A DNA stretch of 64,000 nt, from positions 2,542,001-2,606,000 of the forward strand of contig CP099652.1 in assembly GCA_024123955.1 (NCBI GenBank), in the 5' to 3' direction. Under the pieces are notes generated by a model that was given only the letters and a program-made list of their open reading frames with translations, made no database searches and was not told the DNA's origin. Shown here one piece after another: positions 44,462 to 53,630 of this stretch; within the stretch, counting starts at the first letter, position 1; each line of letters begins with the position of its first letter. The translations under genes and the position numbers were made by a program. The DNA is from Oxalobacteraceae bacterium OTU3CINTB1 (GTDB lineage: Bacteria > Pseudomonadota > Gammaproteobacteria > Burkholderiales > Burkholderiaceae_D).

Positions 44462-45797
44462 CCGCTTCCAGCGCGGCGCCGCCGGTGCCGGTCGACCGCA
44501 CCTGATTGCGGCCGCCTTCCTTGGCGACGTACATCGCCCGGTCGGCGGCGACAAACAGCGATTCGGTGTTGTCCAGTTGATGCGGGTGGATGGTCGCCAC
44601 GCCGATGCTGACGGTCAGCCACTGCGACGTCGTCGAGCGCGGGTGCGGAATGCCCAGCGATTCGATGTGGGCGCGGATCGCCTCTGCCATCATGGCGGCC
44701 GTCTCGGCGCCGGTTTCGGCGAACAGCAGCACGAATTCCTCGCCGCCGTAGCGCGCCGCCAGGTCGGTGGGACGCAGCGCGTGCGAGGCGATGGCGGCCG
44801 CCACCCGTTGCAGGCAGGTGTCGCCGGCCGGGTGGCCCAGCGTGTCGTTGTACAGTTTGAAGTGGTCGACGTCGAGCACCACCAGCGACAGCGGCTGCCC
44901 GCTGCGCATGGAGCGCTGCCACTCCTTCTCCAGGAAGCTGTCGAAATGGCGCCGGTTGGCGATCTGCGTCAGCGGATCGACCATGGCGGCGCGCTGCAGC
45001 GCGTCCTCCGATTGCTTGTGATGCGTGATGTCGTGCAGCAGCCCGATGAACAGCGGCTGGCGCAGGTACATCGGCGTCAGCGTCAGGTCCATGCACACCG
45101 AACTGCCGTTGCGGTGGCGGATGATCACCTCGCGCGTGCCGTGGCTGTGCGCCATCTCGGGCGAGGCAGCATAGCGTGCGAAGTATTCCAGGTACTCCTG
45201 CGCCACCAATGGGTTGAGCAGTTCCGAGATCGCGCGGCCGGCCAGCTCGTTCTCCTGGTAACCCAGGTGTTTGTCGCAGGCCGGATTGGTGAACTGGATG
45301 CGGCCGTCCGCCTCGATGATCAGCAGGCCCTCGGCCATGCTGTTGACGATGGTGCGCAGACGCTCGGCCTGTTCTTCCTGGGTTTCGCTGTTGCTGCGGA
45401 TTTGCAGCTGCGTGCGCACGCGCGCGCACACTTCGGCCATGCGCAGCGGCTTGCCGATGTAATCGACGGCGCCGATGTCGAAGCCGGCCACCACGTCGTC
45501 GGTGTCGGTCCTGGCGCTCATGAAGATGACGGGAATGCGCTGCGTGGAAGTATGGCTTTTGAGCTGGCGGCAGGTTTCCAGGCCGTCCATGCCGGGCATT
45601 ACCACGTCGAGCAGTATCAGGTCCGGATGGACGCGGCGCGCGATCTTGAGCGCGCGCTCGCCGGAGGTGGCGACAAAGGTTTGATAACCCTGTTCGACCA
45701 TCAGCTTGCGCAGCACGGCGAGATTGTCCGGCGCGTCGTCGACGATCAGGATGGCGGCATCGCGCCGCGTGGACAATCCGGAAATCACGGGGTTCAT
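44439..45797 (-). CDS. Response regulator-PAS-GGDEF diguanylate cyclase
   Basis: A 452-residue signalling protein. The receiver domain (about 15-130) has phospho-acceptor Asp64 in LILLDVVMPGMDG; a PAS domain (about 145-265) starts RLRTIVNSMAEGLLIIE; the GGDEF domain (about 285-440) has the active loop YGGEEF, preceded by an RPTD inhibitory I-site five residues upstream. It should make c-di-GMP when phosphorylated and be product-inhibited. No cognate kinase lies next to it. c-di-GMP would link to the flagellar genes further right, but that link is inference. Confidence 0.92.
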   Translation of the reverse strand: MNPVISGLSTRRDAAILIVDDAPDNLAVLRKLMVEQGYQTFVATSGERALKIARRVHPDLILLDVVMPGMDGLETCRQLKSHTSTQRIPVIFMSARTDTDDVVAGFDIGAVDYIGKPLRMAEVCARVRTQLQIRSNSETQEEQAERLRTIVNSMAEGLLIIEADGRIQFTNPACDKHLGYQENELAGRAISELLNPLVAQEYLEYFARYAASPEMAHSHGTREVIIRHRNGSSVCMDLTLTPMYLRQPLFIGLLHDITHHKQSEDALQRAAMVDPLTQIANRRHFDSFLEKEWQRSMRSGQPLSLVVLDVDHFKLYNDTLGHPAGDTCLQRVAAAIASHALRPTDLAARYGGEEFVLLFAETGAETAAMMAEAIRAHIESLGIPHPRSTTSQWLTVSIGVATIHPHQLDNTESLFVAADRAMYVAKEGGRNQVRSTGTGGAALEAVKALVMR

Positions 45798-46020
45798 TGC
45801 GCGTCGCCTTTAACCTGGTGGGTTGTTTCGGCATGGGGCCACGATCGCGCGGGTGGGTGGCGCAAGGGGCGAGCTGGGGAAGTTTGTACACGCATGAACA
45901 AAGGCTTGCCTTACCAAGTGACTATCAATCAAATGATACCGCGTTGCCCGCCTGATATGTAAACATTCAGCGCATGAATTTGGAAGAATGCTTCAAGCTT
46001 GAAAGCGACGCCGACCCAAT

Positions 46021-46046
46021 GCGCGGAAGGGACCGTGCTTTTTTTT
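46021..46046 (+). terminator. Intrinsic terminator on the plus strand, no gene in front
   Basis: GCGCGG (46021-46026), loop AAGGGA and CCGTGC (46033-46038) make a six-pair stem with one G-U, followed at once by eight T. No plus-strand gene ends in the preceding 1.5 kb, so it may end a small RNA, or stop antisense transcription from the MFS gene. Confidence 0.55.
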
Positions 46047-46068
46047 GTGGGGATGACAAGAAGGGAGT

Positions 46069-46090
46069 GTGGGCGGCGGACGCCGCCCAC
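46069..46090 (-). terminator. GC hairpin after the aminotransferase gene
   Basis: A perfect ten-base inverted pair GTGGGCGGCG and CGCCGCCCAC with a GA loop, starting 22 bases beyond the aminotransferase stop on the minus strand. There is no run of T directly after it on that strand, so it may act as an mRNA 3' end stabiliser rather than a full terminator. Confidence 0.35.
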
Positions 46091-46111
46091 GGGATGGTGC
46101 AGGGAGCGTCT

Positions 46112-47305
46112 TTAGATCTTGGCGGCGATCAGTTTGCCGAGAATCTCGATGCCGGTGCGGATGCGTTCCGGCGGCACGGTCACGAACGACAGGCGCAAAG
46201 TGTTGGTTTCCGGTTCGTTGGCATAGAACGGCGAACCCGGTACGAAGGCGACCTTCTGGGCGATCGCTTCGTCCAGCAGCTTCATGGCGTCGATGTGCTT
46301 CGGCAGCGTGACCCAGATGAACATGCCGCCTTCGGGCTTGGTCCACTCGACGCCGGCCGGGAAGTACTGGGCCATCGCGTCCAGCATGACCTGGCACTGG
46401 TTGCCGTACAGGGTGCGGATTTTCGGGATGTGCCGCTCGAGGAAGCCATCCTTGATCACTTCATGCACCACCATCTGCGTCAGCTGCGAGGTGTGCAGGT
46501 CGGCGGCCTGCTTGGCCAGTTCCAGGCGGCGCACCAGCGGCAGCGGGGCCACCACGTAGCCCAGGCGGATGCCCGGCGTCAGCACCTTGGAGAAGGAGCC
46601 CATGTAGATCACGCCTTCGGGATTCATCGCCACCATCTTCGGCAGCGGATCGCCCTTGTAGCTCAAGGCGCCGTACGGATCGTCCTCGATCAGCGGCAGG
46701 CCCAGACGGGCGCAGGTCTCGACCAGTTCCAGGCGGCGCTCGACGGACAGGGTGCGGCCGGTCGGGTTCTGGAAGTTCGGCAGCGCGTACAGCAGGCGCG
46801 CGCCGGCGGCGACCGGGTCCAGCGACGACGGCACCAGGCCATGTTCGTCGGTGTCGACCGATTTGAATTCCGGGCGGTAGACCGAGAAGGCCTGCAGCGC
46901 GCCCAGGTAGGACGGGGTCTCGACCAGCACGCGGCTGCCTTCGTCGATCAGTACTTTGCCCAGCAGGTCCAGCGCCTGCTGCGAGCCGGACGTCATCAAC
47001 ACCTGTTCAGGGATGATCCGGGCGCCGTTGGTCGACAGCGAATCGGCGATCCACTGGCGCAGCGGCAGGTAGCCGTCGGTCGGGCCGTACTGCAGCGCCA
47101 CTTTGCCGTTGGTCTCGAGGACCTTGTCGAAGGCGATCTTCATTTCGTCGACCGGGAAGGTCAGCGGCGACGGCAGGCCGCCGGCGAAGGAGATGATCTC
47201 GGGCTGCTGCGTGATCTTCAGGATCTCGCGGATGAAGGACGATTGCAGCTGGTCGGCGCGTTCGGAGAAGCGCCACTGGATCGGGTTCGGGTTTTCGATT
47301 TTCAT
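46112..47305 (-). CDS. PLP-dependent aminotransferase, 2-aminoadipate/aromatic type
   Basis: A 397-residue fold-type I aminotransferase. The PLP lysine is in IYMGSFSKVLTPGIRLGYV; LPNFQNPTGRTLS and LIEDDPYGALSYKG give the cofactor Asn, Asp and Tyr. This pattern matches the LysN-like, kynurenine/2-aminoadipate group rather than classic AspC. The ATG at 47305 is chosen; a TTG at 47320 would add 5 residues. It may act on aromatic amino acids, 2-aminoadipate or kynurenine; kynU-kynA lie 7 kb away. The substrate is open. Confidence 0.85.
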   Translation of the reverse strand: MKIENPNPIQWRFSERADQLQSSFIREILKITQQPEIISFAGGLPSPLTFPVDEMKIAFDKVLETNGKVALQYGPTDGYLPLRQWIADSLSTNGARIIPEQVLMTSGSQQALDLLGKVLIDEGSRVLVETPSYLGALQAFSVYRPEFKSVDTDEHGLVPSSLDPVAAGARLLYALPNFQNPTGRTLSVERRLELVETCARLGLPLIEDDPYGALSYKGDPLPKMVAMNPEGVIYMGSFSKVLTPGIRLGYVVAPLPLVRRLELAKQAADLHTSQLTQMVVHEVIKDGFLERHIPKIRTLYGNQCQVMLDAMAQYFPAGVEWTKPEGGMFIWVTLPKHIDAMKLLDEAIAQKVAFVPGSPFYANEPETNTLRLSFVTVPPERIRTGIEILGKLIAAKI

Positions 47306-47413
47306 ACATGTCTCACTCAATGTGTGCCCCGGCCGAAGACGGCCCGGCGATTCAACAAGCGCGCTTGTGGCGGCTTTTATAAAAGGAACGGCGCCGGATA
47401 GGACGCCGCCCGC

Positions 47414-47875
47414 TTACGCGACTTCCGCGATCAGTTCGATTTCGACGCAGGCGCCAAGCGGGATTTGTGCGACACCAAAGGCCGAGCGGGCGTGCTTGCC
47501 GGCGTCGCCGAAAACTTCGCCCAGCAGCTCGGAAGCGCCATTGGTGACCAGGTGCTGTTCGGTAAAATCAGGGGTGGAGTTCACAAGGCTCATCAGCTTG
47601 ACGATGCGGCGCACGCGGTTCAAGTCGCCGCCGACGGCCGCCTGCAGGGTGCCGATCAAGTCGATGGCGATGGCGCGCGCGGCCTGCTTGCCTTCGGCCG
47701 TGTCGATATTCTTGCCCAACTGGCCCACCCACACGCTGCCGTCGGCGCGTTTGGCGATGTGACCCGAGATGAACACCGTGTTGCCGGTTTGCGCGTACAT
47801 GACGTAGGCGGCGGCCGGGGTGGCCGGTGCGGCCAGGGTGATATCGAGCGCTTTCAGTTTTTCGTAGACAGACAT
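47414..47875 (-). CDS. RidA (YjgF/YER057c) family protein
   Basis: A 153-residue RidA-like protein: MSVYEKLKALDITLAAP at the start, then the NTVFISGHIAKRADGSVW core and C-terminal VEIELIAEVA. RidA proteins hydrolyse reactive enamines/imines released by PLP enzymes, forming trimers. This branch has a longer N-terminus and lacks the usual short GPYSQA start, so it may belong to a Rid subgroup with other substrates. The ATG at 47875 has GGATAAG upstream. It lies upstream of the aminotransferase on the same strand, a fitting neighbour for imine removal. Confidence 0.87.
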   Translation of the reverse strand: MSVYEKLKALDITLAAPATPAAAYVMYAQTGNTVFISGHIAKRADGSVWVGQLGKNIDTAEGKQAARAIAIDLIGTLQAAVGGDLNRVRRIVKLMSLVNSTPDFTEQHLVTNGASELLGEVFGDAGKHARSAFGVAQIPLGACVEIELIAEVA

Positions 47876-47987
47876 GTGCTTATCCATATAGTAAGTGGGC
47901 AGTAATTCGGTGGGGCTGTAGACCGATATTGTACTCTTGAGACAGGCGATGCCCGCAATTGAGCAAAAATCAGAATACTCCACGGTT

Positions 47988-48977
47988 TTAGCCGCGTTTC
48001 ACCTGCATTTTGCGGCCGACGCCCACCGTGGCGATGACGGCGATTGCAAATATCACGGTCGGCCACTCCAGCGCCTCGCCCAGGACCACAGCCGCGCCGA
48101 GCAGCGACAGGAAGGGCTGCACCAGCTGCACCTGGCCGACCCGCGCCACGCCGCCCAGCGCCATGCCGCGATACCAGAAGAAGAAGCCGATGAACATCGA
48201 GAATACCGAGACGTAGGCGAAGCCGGTCCACGCGGCCGCGCCGGCGGCGGCGATCTGGCCGGCTTCGCGCCAGCATAGCCAGCCGACCACCGGGAGCAGC
48301 ACCGGCGCGGCCAGCACCAGCGCCCAGCAGATGGTTTGCTGCCCGCCCAGCGTCTGCGACAGGCGTCCGCCGGCGGCGTAGCCCATGGCCGCCAGCAGCA
48401 CGGCGGCGAAAATCGCAAGGTCGGCCGGATGCAGGCCGCCGCCGCTCTGGCGCAGCGCGAAGCCGGCCACCAGCGCCGAGCCGCACATGGCCATGATCCA
48501 GAAGCCGGCCGAGGGCTTTTCGCCGCCCAGCAGGGCCGCGAAGACGGCGGTGGCCAGCGGCAGGATGCCGATCAGGACCGCGCCGTGGGCGGCGGGCAGC
48601 GAGCGCATGGCGATGGAGGTCAGCCACGGGAAACCGATCACGCAGCCGGCGGCCACCATCGCCAGCGGCGCCAGGGCGGCGCGCGGCGGCAGCGGCGCGC
48701 GCTTCCATAGCAGCCAGGCGCCGGCGAGCGCTGCGGCGACCAGCGCGCGGGCCAGCGCGACGAACATCGGCGACAGGCCGGCGGCGGTCCCCGTGTCGCC
48801 GGCGGCGCCGACGGCGAGCCGGGTGAAGGGCAGGGTCAGGCTGAAGATGGCGACGCCGATCAGGCCAAGCAGCATGCCGGCCGTTTCATCGCTGAAGCGG
48901 TCCAAGCGGGAGGCGCCTTGCGTGGAAATCGGCGCGACGACGGCGGGCGGGGCGCTATGGGTGACGATGCGGGTCAT
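47988..48977 (-). CDS. EamA/DMT-family transporter
   Basis: A 329-residue membrane protein with ten helices in two EamA repeats (about 35-170 and 185-325). The first is GMLLGLIGVAIFSLTLPFTR, and the second contains YVSVFSMFIGFFFWYRGMAL. DMT carriers usually export amino acids or small metabolites. It is divergent from a MocR-type regulator with GTAC repeats between, so it is probably controlled by it. The start has GGAG upstream. Substrate unknown; an amino acid or vitamin B6 compound would fit the regulator. Confidence 0.85.
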   Translation of the reverse strand: MTRIVTHSAPPAVVAPISTQGASRLDRFSDETAGMLLGLIGVAIFSLTLPFTRLAVGAAGDTGTAAGLSPMFVALARALVAAALAGAWLLWKRAPLPPRAALAPLAMVAAGCVIGFPWLTSIAMRSLPAAHGAVLIGILPLATAVFAALLGGEKPSAGFWIMAMCGSALVAGFALRQSGGGLHPADLAIFAAVLLAAMGYAAGGRLSQTLGGQQTICWALVLAAPVLLPVVGWLCWREAGQIAAAGAAAWTGFAYVSVFSMFIGFFFWYRGMALGGVARVGQVQLVQPFLSLLGAAVVLGEALEWPTVIFAIAVIATVGVGRKMQVKRG

Positions 48978-49030
48978 GCTGGCTCCAATGGACGTGCTTT
49001 GTTTTATTGGGTCTACGGGTGTATCCTACG

Positions 49031-49057
49031 GTACAAAACCCAGTACAGTGCCAGTAC
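49031..49057. promoter_or_regulatory. Candidate MocR operator: three GTAC repeats
   Basis: GTAC at 49031, 49043 and 49054, the last two within (C)CAGTAC, spaced 12 and 11 bases, so on one face of the helix. The repeats lie between the EamA and MocR genes, 36 bases before the MocR start. MocR proteins bind direct repeats in such divergent spacers. Confidence 0.5.
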
Positions 49058-49092
49058 ACTTTAAACTTAATTTCTCATACTGTGACGGTGGG

Positions 49093-50742
49093 ATGACCAA
49101 TACACGAAAACGCACCTCGCTTCTAGGAGCCGCCGCCTCGGCCGCAGCCGAGGCGGTCAACGAGGCCCTGGCGGCTGCCCACGCCCGCGCGTCGGCCGCC
49201 GCCGCACCCGGTCCGGCGGTGGCCTCGGTGCCGGCGTCCACCGGCCTGGCGCCGGCGCGCGCCGTGCGGACGTCCAAGCCCAGGCCCGCCGCCGGACCGT
49301 TGGTCGGATTGCTGTCGCGCGAATCGGGCGAGACGCTGATCGACCAGATCGTGCGCTCGGTGGCGGCGCGCATCGACGACCGCCTGCTGCGGGGCGGGTC
49401 GCGCATGCCGTCGATCCGCGCCTTCGCGGCGGCGCACGGCGTGTCCGCCTTCACGGTGGTGGCAAGCTACGACAAGCTGGTGGCAACCGGCTACCTGGAG
49501 TCGCGCCGGGGCGCCGGCTTTTTCGTGCGCGAGCGGGCGCCGATGGCGCTCAACGCCAGCGGGGGATCGGCGGCGCCGGCGGAGATGCCGGCCTCCCGCT
49601 CCCGCCTGGACACCAAGCCGATCGACGTGGTTTGGCTGGTGCGGAACATGTTCCGCCAGATGCCGCACCATCAGATGCCCGGTTCCGGCGTGCTGCCGCC
49701 CGAATGGCTGGACGGCACCGCCATCGCCAATGCGCTGCGCGCGGTCAGCCGCCAGAATCCCAATCTGTTGGTGAGCTACGGCCTGCCGCAGGGCTTCCTG
49801 CCGCTGCGCCAGCAACTGCAGCACAAGCTCGCGGAGCTGGAAATCGCCGCCGCGCCGGAGCAGATCGTCACCACCGCCGGCGTCACGCAGGCGCTGGACA
49901 TGGTGGCGCGCGAGTTCACCCGTCCCGGCGACACCATCTTCGTCGACGATCCGGCCTGGTTCCTGATGTTCGGCTCCTTCGCCGCGCTGGGCGCCAATGT
50001 GATCGGCATCCCGCGCCTGGCCGACGGCCCGGATATCGCCCGTCTGGCCGAACTGGCGGCGATCCACAAGCCCAAGCTCTATATTATTAACTCGGTGCTG
50101 CACAACCCCAGTTCGACCTCGCTGTCGGCGGCCAAGGCCTTCCAGGTGTTGCGGCTGTCGGAGGAGCACGACTTCATCATCGTCGAAGACGATATCTACT
50201 GCGACCTGCACCCCGGCAGCGCGGTGCAGCCGGCCACGCGGCTGGCGGCGCTGGATCAATTGCAGCGGGTGATTTACCTGGGCGGCTTTTCGAAGACGAT
50301 GGCGGCCAACCTGCGGGTCGGCTTCATCGCCACGTCGGCCGAGCGGGCCGAGAGGCTGGCGGACCGCAAGATGCTGTCGACCCTGACCACCAGCGATATC
50401 GGCGAGCGGGTGGTCTATAAAGTGCTGTCCGAGGGCTCCTACCGCAAGCACGCGGACCGGGTGCGCACTCGGCTCGACGGCATCCGCGCCAAGGCGGTGC
50501 GGCAGATGGAGCGGGTCGGCCTGAAAGTGGATGTGGCCTCGCCGGCCGGGATGTTCGTCTGGGCGGACGCCGGCTGCGACACCAGCGTGCTGACCGAACG
50601 CGCCATGGCCGCCAACTTGCTGCTGGCGCCGGGCAGCCTGTTCTCGCCGGCGCAACTGCCGTCCACCCGCATGCGGCTCAATGTGGCGGCGATGCAGGAA
50701 CCCGGCGTGTGGCAGTTTCTGGAGCAGCAGTTGGGAAAATAG
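49093..50742 (+). CDS. MocR-type regulator (GntR HTH fused to aminotransferase)
   Basis: A 549-residue protein: an Ala-rich tail of about 75 residues, a GntR-type winged helix (about 75-145, MPSIRAFAAAHGVSAFTVV), then a class I aminotransferase-like domain (about 185-545) with the PLP lysine in YLGGFSKTMAANLRVGFI and the ITTAGVTQALDMV block. MocR proteins use PLP or its amino adducts as signal. The start at 49093 has only GGTGGG directly before it. Unusually long, Ala-rich N-terminus. It probably controls the divergent EamA transporter and itself. Confidence 0.9.
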   Translation: MTNTRKRTSLLGAAASAAAEAVNEALAAAHARASAAAAPGPAVASVPASTGLAPARAVRTSKPRPAAGPLVGLLSRESGETLIDQIVRSVAARIDDRLLRGGSRMPSIRAFAAAHGVSAFTVVASYDKLVATGYLESRRGAGFFVRERAPMALNASGGSAAPAEMPASRSRLDTKPIDVVWLVRNMFRQMPHHQMPGSGVLPPEWLDGTAIANALRAVSRQNPNLLVSYGLPQGFLPLRQQLQHKLAELEIAAAPEQIVTTAGVTQALDMVAREFTRPGDTIFVDDPAWFLMFGSFAALGANVIGIPRLADGPDIARLAELAAIHKPKLYIINSVLHNPSSTSLSAAKAFQVLRLSEEHDFIIVEDDIYCDLHPGSAVQPATRLAALDQLQRVIYLGGFSKTMAANLRVGFIATSAERAERLADRKMLSTLTTSDIGERVVYKVLSEGSYRKHADRVRTRLDGIRAKAVRQMERVGLKVDVASPAGMFVWADAGCDTSVLTERAMAANLLLAPGSLFSPAQLPSTRMRLNVAAMQEPGVWQFLEQQLGK

Positions 50743-50751
50743 CAAGCTGCT

Positions 50752-50780
50752 CTTGAAAACCATTTTATAATCCCCACTTT
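50752..50780 (+). promoter_or_regulatory. Sigma-32 (heat-shock) type promoter of htpG
   Basis: CTTGAAA (50752-50758), a 13-base spacer and CCCCACTTT (50772-50780) match the RpoH consensus CTTGAAA-N(11-16)-CCCCAT-T closely. A TATAAT lies inside the spacer. Transcription would start about 50 bases before the htpG ATG. Confidence 0.82.
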
Positions 50781-50835
50781 CGCCAGACCCGTGCGACTTC
50801 GCGCACGTACACTAAGACTATTAGAGGCTCTAAAA

Positions 50836-52755
50836 ATGGCAGATAACGATAAGCAAACCCTTGGTTTCCAGGCTGAAGTGAAACAGCTGTTGCAGCTGAT
50901 GATCCACTCCCTGTACTCGAATAAAGAGATTTTCCTGCGCGAGTTGATCTCGAACGCGTCCGACGCGGCCGACAAGCTGCGTTTCGAGGCGATCAACAAC
51001 GATGCGCTGTACGGCAACGACCATGACCTGAAGATCAAGGTATCGTTCGACAAGGCCGCCCGCACCATCACCATTTCCGACAACGGCATCGGCATGAGCC
51101 GCGACGAGGCGATCTCGCACCTGGGCACCATCGCCAAATCGGGCACCAAGGAATTCTTCGGCAAGCTGTCGGGCGACCAGCAGCAGGACGCGGCCCTGAT
51201 CGGCCAGTTCGGCGTGGGCTTCTATTCGGGCTTCATCGTCGCCGACAAGATCACCGTCGAAACCCGCCGCGCGGGCGCCGAGGCGTCCGAGGGCGTGCGC
51301 TGGGAATCGGCCGGCGAGGGCGATTACTCGGTCGAACAGATCGAAAAGACCGGTCGCGGCACCGACATCATCCTGCACCTGCGCGAAGGCGAGGACGAAC
51401 TGCTGTCGTCGTGGAAGATCAAGTCCATCATCCGCAAATACTCCGACCATATCTCGCTGCCGATCGTGATGCAGAAAGAGGAATGGGACGACGAGAAGAA
51501 GGAAACCGTCGTCAAGGACGAATTCGAGACCGTCAACCAGGCCAGCGCGCTGTGGGCGCGCAGTAAATCGGACATCACCCCGGAGCAGTACGAGGAATTC
51601 TACAAACACGTCTCGCACGACTTCCAGGCGCCGCTGGCGTACACGCACAACCGCGTCGAGGGCCGCAGCGAATACACGCAGCTGCTGTACATCCCGGCCA
51701 AGGCGCCGTTCGACCTGTGGGACCGCAACAAGCGCGGCGGCATCAAGCTGTACGTCAAGCGCGTGTTCATCATGGACGACGCCGAGCAGCTGATGCCGGC
51801 CTACCTGCGCATGGTCAAGGGCGTGATCGACTCGGCCGACCTGCCGCTGAACGTTTCGCGCGAGATCCTGCAGGAGTCGCGCGACGTCAAGGTAATCCGC
51901 GACGGTTCGACCAAGCGCGTGATCGGCATGCTGGAGGAGTTGGCCAACGCCGAAGAGCAGGAGAAGAAGGACAAGTACGTCACCTTCTGGAAGGAATTCG
52001 GCCAGGTGCTCAAAGAGGGCATCGGCGAGGACGCGACCAACAAGGACCGTCTGGCCAAGCTGCTGCGCTTCGCCTCGACCGCCAACGAGAACGACGAGCA
52101 AAGCGTCTCGCTGGAGCAGTATGTCGCGCGCCTGAAGGAAGGCCAGGACAAGATCTACTACGTCACGGCCGATAATTATGTCGCGGCGAAGAACAGCCCG
52201 CACCTGGAGATCTTCCGCAAGAAGGGCGTCGAAGTGCTGCTGCTGACCGACCGTGTCGATGAGTGGATGCTGTCGTTCCTGACCGAGTTCGAAGGCAAGG
52301 AGCTGGTATCGGTGGCCAAGGGTGGCCTGGATCTGGGCGCGCTGGAAGACGAGGAAGAGAAGAAAGAGCACGAAGAGACCGAAAACTCGTACAAGGATTT
52401 GGTCGGCAAGATGAAGGAAGCCTTGTCGGACAAAGCCAAGGACGTGCGCGTGACGTTCCGCCTGACCGATTCGCCGGCCTGCCTGGTGGCGGACGAGCAT
52501 GAGCTGTCGGGCAACCTGCTGCGGATGCTGAAGGCGGCGGGGCAGAGCGCGCCGGAGTCCAAGCCTATCCTGGAGATCAATCCGAACCACCCGCTGGTGA
52601 CGCGCTTGAAGTATGAGGAATCGGGCACTTTGTTTGGTGACTGGGCAAACATCCTGTTCGACCAGGCTTTGCTGGCCGAGGGCGGTTCGCTGAGCGATCC
52701 GGCCACGTTCGTCAAGCGTCTCAATGAGATGCTGTTGAGCGGCGCAAGCAAGTAA
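50836..52755 (+). CDS. htpG: Molecular chaperone HtpG (Hsp90)
   Basis: A 639-residue Hsp90. N-terminal ATPase domain (about 1-230): [44 protein letters not shown]. The middle domain (about 240-500) has [12 protein letters not shown] and [15 protein letters not shown]; the C-terminal dimer domain follows. The charged linker is short, as in bacteria. Length and motifs match E. coli HtpG (624). It folds and remodels client proteins with the DnaK system. A heat-shock promoter lies upstream, and a repeat with a T-run (52777-52878) ends the transcript. Confidence 0.97.
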   Translation: MADNDKQTLGFQAEVKQLLQLMIHSLYSNKEIFLRELISNASDAADKLRFEAINNDALYGNDHDLKIKVSFDKAARTITISDNGIGMSRDEAISHLGTIAKSGTKEFFGKLSGDQQQDAALIGQFGVGFYSGFIVADKITVETRRAGAEASEGVRWESAGEGDYSVEQIEKTGRGTDIILHLREGEDELLSSWKIKSIIRKYSDHISLPIVMQKEEWDDEKKETVVKDEFETVNQASALWARSKSDITPEQYEEFYKHVSHDFQAPLAYTHNRVEGRSEYTQLLYIPAKAPFDLWDRNKRGGIKLYVKRVFIMDDAEQLMPAYLRMVKGVIDSADLPLNVSREILQESRDVKVIRDGSTKRVIGMLEELANAEEQEKKDKYVTFWKEFGQVLKEGIGEDATNKDRLAKLLRFASTANENDEQSVSLEQYVARLKEGQDKIYYVTADNYVAAKNSPHLEIFRKKGVEVLLLTDRVDEWMLSFLTEFEGKELVSVAKGGLDLGALEDEEEKKEHEETENSYKDLVGKMKEALSDKAKDVRVTFRLTDSPACLVADEHELSGNLLRMLKAAGQSAPESKPILEINPNHPLVTRLKYEESGTLFGDWANILFDQALLAEGGSLSDPATFVKRLNEMLLSGASK

Positions 52756-52776
52756 GCGCAAGAGTTGCTGTAGATC

Positions 52777-52872
52777 CACGTGGGGCGGATTAGGCGGAAC
52801 GCCGTAATCCGCCATGCATGAGCCGTCGCCGGAGCATGCATGGCGGATTACGCTTCGCTAATCCGCCCTACG
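52777..52872. repeat. Palindromic intergenic repeat, B-A inverted doublet
   Basis: A B-type unit (GGGCGGATTAGGCGGAACG) and an inverted A-type unit (GGCGGATTACGCTTCGC ending CCCTACG) with the spacer ATGCATGAGCCGTCGCC. Six T follow on the plus strand (52873-52878), so the second hairpin could end the htpG transcript. It lies between convergent htpG and the CHRD gene. Confidence 0.88.
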
Positions 52873-52876
52873 TTTT

Positions 52877-53509
52877 TTAGACGTTGTTTTGTTTGATCGA
52901 ATTTTTCGAGCGTCGCCTTGCCAGCAGCAGCATCGCCGGCAGTCCTATCCCGAGCAGGGCGATGCTTTCCGGCTCGGGTACGGCCGCCACCACTAGCGCG
53001 GGCGTGTAGAAGCCGCGTATCTCGCCGTTCGGATAGGCCGAGGTATGAATGTTGAAATACGCCAATCCATTGTTGAGCCCCGATTCAAGCGCCGCTTCCG
53101 CGAACGCCGTGCTGCCCCCAAACCGACTGAGGAACGCCGGATTCCAGGTGCTGGCCAACAGCGTGTTGTAGCTGTTGCTGTAGGCGCCATTGGTCACACC
53201 CAGCGGGAAGCCACTCAGCGTGGGGACTTCCGTGGCGACGCCGGCCACGCCCTTGAACGGCGCGTCCGTGCAGCAGTGCAGGTGCGCGGCCGTGGTGCCG
53301 CTGCTGAGACTGCTGAATGCGACGTTGATCTCCAGGATATGGGTGTCGGGGTCGAACTTCAGCACCGTCGCGCCGATGCCGGGCGCGTTGTTGGGCGGCG
53401 CTTCCTGCGTACCAGTCAGAATAGCTGTGTAGTTGGCGGCGTGCGCGGCCGTGACGGCGGCCAGCAGAAGCCCGGCGGCGGCCGCGTAGTTGCGGATACG
53501 TTGTTTCAT
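52877..53509 (-). CDS. CHRD-domain PEP-CTERM protein
   Basis: A 210-residue exported protein: signal peptide (about 1-24, ending TAAHAA), a CHRD domain (about 25-172, YTAILTGTQEAPPNN and AYPNGEIRGFY), and the C-terminal PEP-CTERM sorting signal VPEPESIALLGIGLPAMLLL followed by ARRR. PEP-CTERM proteins are processed by an exosortase (EpsH/XrtA) and exported, often with exopolysaccharide. No exosortase gene lies in the window. GGAGGG upstream supports the ATG. It has a double Cys (HCCTD) in the CHRD domain. Confidence 0.88.
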   Translation of the reverse strand: MKQRIRNYAAAAGLLLAAVTAAHAANYTAILTGTQEAPPNNAPGIGATVLKFDPDTHILEINVAFSSLSSGTTAAHLHCCTDAPFKGVAGVATEVPTLSGFPLGVTNGAYSNSYNTLLASTWNPAFLSRFGGSTAFAEAALESGLNNGLAYFNIHTSAYPNGEIRGFYTPALVVAAVPEPESIALLGIGLPAMLLLARRRSKNSIKQNNV

Positions 53510-53630
53510 CTTTATTCCCTCCGTTGTTATCGATGTGTTGTTAGGCGCCTTTTTGTTAGAGCGCGCGCGCCGGAGGGAGTTCCGCGTGTCGATGGGGTTT
53601 TTAGGCTGGCATGGCCGTGCGCCTGGGCGG

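Larger units (their letters stand above)
45798..46111. other. 314-base intergenic region with an orphan plus-strand terminator
   Basis: The spacer between the diguanylate cyclase start and the aminotransferase stop has no convincing gene. A 22-codon reading at 45894-45962 lacks a ribosome site. It holds a perfect plus-strand terminator (46021-46046) and a second palindrome (46069-46090). A small RNA ending at 46046 would explain the first. Confidence 0.5.

Noticed and set aside
45894..45962. A 22-codon plus-strand frame starting MNKGLPYQ
   Set aside because: No ribosome site and too short to judge. It is noted only because it precedes the orphan terminator.
50830..52815. A 661-codon minus-strand frame opposite htpG
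   Set aside because: Antisense shadow of Hsp90.
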